The notes under the pieces are model-generated. The model did no database searches. It saw only the letters and a list, made by a program, of their open reading frames with translations, and was not told the origin of the DNA. The position numbers were made by a program, and so were the translations under genes. Of a DNA stretch of 8,885 nucleotides, positions 7,354 through 8,885 are shown in pieces. The stretch covers positions 1-8,885 of the forward strand of contig JAQWJG010000070.1 in NCBI GenBank assembly GCA_029248485.1. The letters are read 5' to 3'. How positions within the stretch are numbered: position 1 is the stretch's first letter; each line of letters begins with the position of its first letter. The DNA is from SAR86 cluster bacterium (GTDB lineage: Bacteria; Pseudomonadota; Gammaproteobacteria; SAR86; D2472).

Positions 7354-8070
7354 TTATGACTCCTCAAGAATAAAAGTGAACTTATGAGGAACATCATCTA
7401 CTCTAACAGCATTTCCATCAACTATTTTAGGCTTATATTTAAGCTTTAAGGCTGCTCTCGACGCGGCAGAGTTAAATATAGAACAAGGTCTAAAAACAGT
7501 TTCAGGGTTGGTTGGATCACCACACATGCCCTCTAGAGGTTCAGCGTTCTCGACAGTTCCAGTTTCAGTGATGGTAAAAGATACAACTGCATATCCCATA
7601 ATCCCTCTTTCTTGAGCTCTTCTAGGATATATTGGAGTAACTTTAAAGAGAGGAATGTATTCTCCATCCCTAAAAAAAGATCCAGAACCAGCAAAGTTAG
7701 CTTTTGGTTTAGGAACGCTGACATCAACTCCAGCTAGTGGAGCAAGATCTAATTCTGGTTGAGCAATGTCCTCTGGTTGTTCGTCAGGCTCTTCGGGCTT
7801 TTCAACATTATCAAATAAGGTATCAATATCTCTGTCAGGCATAATGACATCACCTAACTTTCTAGAATTATCAGTGGGCAAGCTATCATCGCCAAGATTA
7901 ATCAACGCAACCATCAAAAAGAACAAGCCAAGAGTTATAAAAGCTGCAAAGCCAGTTCCAGCAAGGTATTTATTATAATTAAATGCTTTGTAATAAATTG
8001 CTGCTAATGGACCCAATGCCTTGGCCAAGGTTTGATATAAAGTATTAATACTATTATTAGCAGTATTCAA
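7354..8070 (-). CDS. tonB: TonB-family energy-transducing protein (TonB2-like)
   Basis: TonB spans the inner membrane and carries proton-motive energy from ExbB/ExbD to outer-membrane TonB-dependent receptors. In order: a 34-residue N-terminal segment, one transmembrane helix (about residues 35-58, ITLGLFFLMVALI), a short acidic Pro/Glu spacer (about 88-125) in place of the long Lys-Pro/Glu-Pro rod of E. coli TonB, and a TonB C-terminal domain (about 141-236) with PIYPRRAQERGIMGY, SFTITETGTVENAEP and LKYKPKIVDG. No histidine is visible in the membrane helix, unlike the E. coli SxxxH motif; this and the short spacer suit a TonB2-type protein. Unusually, a Cys-bearing segment (C183 to C196) sits between the domain's second strand and its helix. 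The start is TTG at 8070. No ATG precedes the membrane helix, and downstream TTGs at 8028 and 8016 lack suitable Shine-Dalgarnos, so the exact N terminus is uncertain. Confidence 0.9.
   Translation of the reverse strand: MNTANNSINTLYQTLAKALGPLAAIYYKAFNYNKYLAGTGFAAFITLGLFFLMVALINLGDDSLPTDNSRKLGDVIMPDRDIDTLFDNVEKPEEPDEQPEDIAQPELDLAPLAGVDVSVPKPKANFAGSGSFFRDGEYIPLFKVTPIYPRRAQERGIMGYAVVSFTITETGTVENAEPLEGMCGDPTNPETVFRPCSIFNSAASRAALKLKYKPKIVDGNAVRVDDVPHKFTFILEES
7360..7365 (-). promoter_or_regulatory. Shine-Dalgarno of the TPR gene inside the tonB end
   Basis: On the minus strand this reads GAGGAG, 9 bases before the ATG at 7350. It doubles as the Glu-Glu codons just before the tonB terminal serine and stop. 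It fixes the TPR start and implies that the two genes are translated from one transcript. Confidence 0.75.
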
Positions 8071-8079
8071 AATAATTCT

Positions 8080-8490
8080 CTATTTAGGTTCAGAGGCCAG
8101 TGATATATTGTAAACGCCAGCTTCTCTTGAGCCATCCATAACTTTAATAATTGTATCAGCCATTGCTTTTTCATCAGCCTGAATTACAACTGAGCCTTGC
8201 GGATTATCAGCAAGAAGTTTTACAACATTTGCTTTTACCTGCCTTGCATCAATTCTTCTTCCATCCATCCAAATTTCTCCAGATGCACCAATCGCAATTA
8301 ATATTGCTGCATTTTCTTGTGTTTCTGATGTATCAGACTCAGGCCTATTGATTTCAAGTCCTGGCTCCTTAATGAAATTCGCGGTCACAATGAAAAAAAT
8401 GAGCATGATGAAAACAACATCAAGCATGGGCGTCATATTAATCTCAGCTTCTTCTTCTTGAACTGCACTTGATATAGCGTTTCTTCTCAC
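8080..8490 (-). CDS. exbD: ExbD/TolR-family biopolymer transport protein
   Basis: ExbD is the peptidoglycan-side component of the ExbB-ExbD proton-driven motor. The 136-residue protein has a short cytoplasmic N terminus, one transmembrane helix (about residues 22-40), and a periplasmic domain. The helix opens with the family signature EINMTPMLDVVFIMLIFF, in which D24 is the essential protonatable aspartate (E. coli ExbD D25). The periplasmic part keeps the typical IWMDGRRID and SVVIQADEKA strand patterns. The start is GTG at 8490, supported by AGGAG six bases upstream; the length then matches the family. It follows exbB by 16 bp. tonB lies 9 bp downstream in the same reading frame, separated by the single stop TAG and three codons. 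ExbD rather than TolR is chosen because tonB is adjacent and no tolA, tolB or pal is present. Confidence 0.94.
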   Translation of the reverse strand: MRRNAISSAVQEEEAEINMTPMLDVVFIMLIFFIVTANFIKEPGLEINRPESDTSETQENAAILIAIGASGEIWMDGRRIDARQVKANVVKLLADNPQGSVVIQADEKAMADTIIKVMDGSREAGVYNISLASEPK

Positions 8491-8496
8491 AATTTT

Positions 8497-8501
8497 CTCC
8501 T
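8497..8501 (-). promoter_or_regulatory. Shine-Dalgarno supporting the GTG start of exbD
   Basis: The minus strand reads AGGAG followed by six bases and then GTG. This is the main reason for accepting the non-ATG start of exbD, together with the match to family length. Confidence 0.7.
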
Positions 8502-8506
8502 ATTAT

Positions 8507-8885
8507 CTAATTTCTAATTGTCTCTTTAATTAAAGTCTCTTCTCTGTTTCTTGCTGAATTTAAATATATTGTAGCAAATACGCCTGAAAGAGCCGTGGTC
8601 ATTCCAGCCATGGTTGGTAAAGTTGCTTTTGAAACACCTCCAGCCATCGACCTAGCATCACCACCACCCGTAAAAGCCATTACCTGAAAAACCTCAATCA
8701 TACCGGTGACGGTTCCTAGTAAACCAAATAAGGGTGCCAGAGCGACGCATGTATTTATTAAAGGCAGGTATCTATTAACTTCGGTCCTTGCTTGAGAGAT
8801 TAATTTTTCTTTGATAGCAGTACCTTTCCATGAGGCATGGTCTGCAACTGAATCCCATTCAGCTTTTAATTCGCCCATATAAACT
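8507..8885 (-). CDS. exbB: ExbB/TolQ/MotA-family proton channel protein, N terminus cut by the window edge
   Basis: The frame stays open to the right edge (two further codons beyond the ATG at 8878), so that ATG is very probably internal and the first transmembrane helix is missing. About 125 residues are visible. They include the cytoplasmic segment, then the two membrane helices of the channel: LPLINTCVALAPLFGLLGTV leading into TGMIEVFQVMAF, and later SKATLPTMAGMTTALSGVFA. The LLGTVTGMIEVF and GGVSKATLPTMAGM patterns are the MotA/TolQ/ExbB channel signature, with the pore-lining threonines in place. ExbB oligomers surround ExbD helices and conduct protons to energise TonB. The brief tail after the last helix is typical of TonB2-type ExbB proteins. 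It is the most upstream visible gene of the exbB-exbD-tonB-TPR operon, whose promoter lies outside the window. Confidence 0.92.
   Translation of the reverse strand, partial: VYMGELKAEWDSVADHASWKGTAIKEKLISQARTEVNRYLPLINTCVALAPLFGLLGTVTGMIEVFQVMAFTGGGDARSMAGGVSKATLPTMAGMTTALSGVFATIYLNSARNREETLIKETIRN

Noticed and set aside
8019..8030. Perfect 12-bp palindrome CCTTGGCCAAGG near the tonB start
   Set aside because: It lies in coding sequence for Thr-Leu-Ala-Lys, occurs once, and has no partner sites; likely chance, although a protein-binding site cannot be excluded.
8068..8082. Programmed stop readthrough producing an ExbD-TonB fusion
   Set aside because: The fusion would place the TonB receptor-binding domain on the wrong side of the membrane; reinitiation at TTG explains the layout better.
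8876..8878. ATG at 8878 as the true exbB start
   Set aside because: It would remove the first membrane helix found in all ExbB proteins, and the frame continues to the window edge.
1..8885. Defence system, phage, insertion sequence, CRISPR or tRNA content
   Set aside because: Every stretch is accounted for by conserved housekeeping or TonB-system genes; no transposase, terminal repeats, repeat-spacer pattern or tRNA-like fold was seen.

Overview
The window is a compact, AT-rich stretch of bacterial chromosome (mid-to-high 30s % GC by eye). It holds ten protein genes and essentially no free intergenic DNA. Two genes are cut by the window edges: gcvP on the left and exbB on the right. I found no tRNA, rRNA, CRISPR array, insertion sequence or phage gene. 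The longest stretch outside an assigned coding sequence is only about 16 bases. The gene set points to a gammaproteobacterium: single-chain GcvP, an RppH-type Nudix enzyme, the order rppH-TSUP-lgt-thyA-folA, and a TonB2-like exbB-exbD-tonB-TPR cluster. Low GC, overlapping genes and a TonB system would suit a streamlined marine lineage such as SAR86, but that last step is inference.

Left part (1-2392). The C-terminal 574 codons of glycine dehydrogenase (gcvP, + strand) run tail to tail into a HAD-IB phosphatase gene on the - strand. The two stop codons overlap within the palindrome TTAA.

Middle part (2409-5851). A + strand run begins 16 bp from the divergent HAD gene: rppH (RNA 5'-end processing), a TSUP-family membrane transporter, lgt (lipoprotein maturation), thyA (dTMP synthesis) and folA (dihydrofolate reductase). 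Neighbours overlap by 8, 4 and 17 bp, and thyA-folA are 4 bp apart, so this looks like one translationally coupled operon. ThyA and FolA form a functional pair: ThyA oxidises methylene-THF to DHF and FolA reduces it back. The glycine cleavage system (GcvP) is one source of that methylene-THF.

Right part (5848-8885). A - strand operon reads exbB (partial), exbD, tonB, then a signal-peptide-bearing TPR protein. This is the layout of TonB2-type energy-transducing systems: ExbB/ExbD use the proton gradient, TonB carries the force across the periplasm to outer-membrane receptors, and the TPR protein is a probable periplasmic accessory. folA and the TPR gene converge with a 4-bp overlap, covered by an 8-bp perfect inverted repeat.

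I see no clearly new system here. The points most worth a second look are the TonB protein (TTG start, 34-residue N-terminal extension, two-cysteine insertion in the receptor-binding domain), its TPR partner, the absence of ptsP between rppH and lgt, and the extra segment in ThyA.
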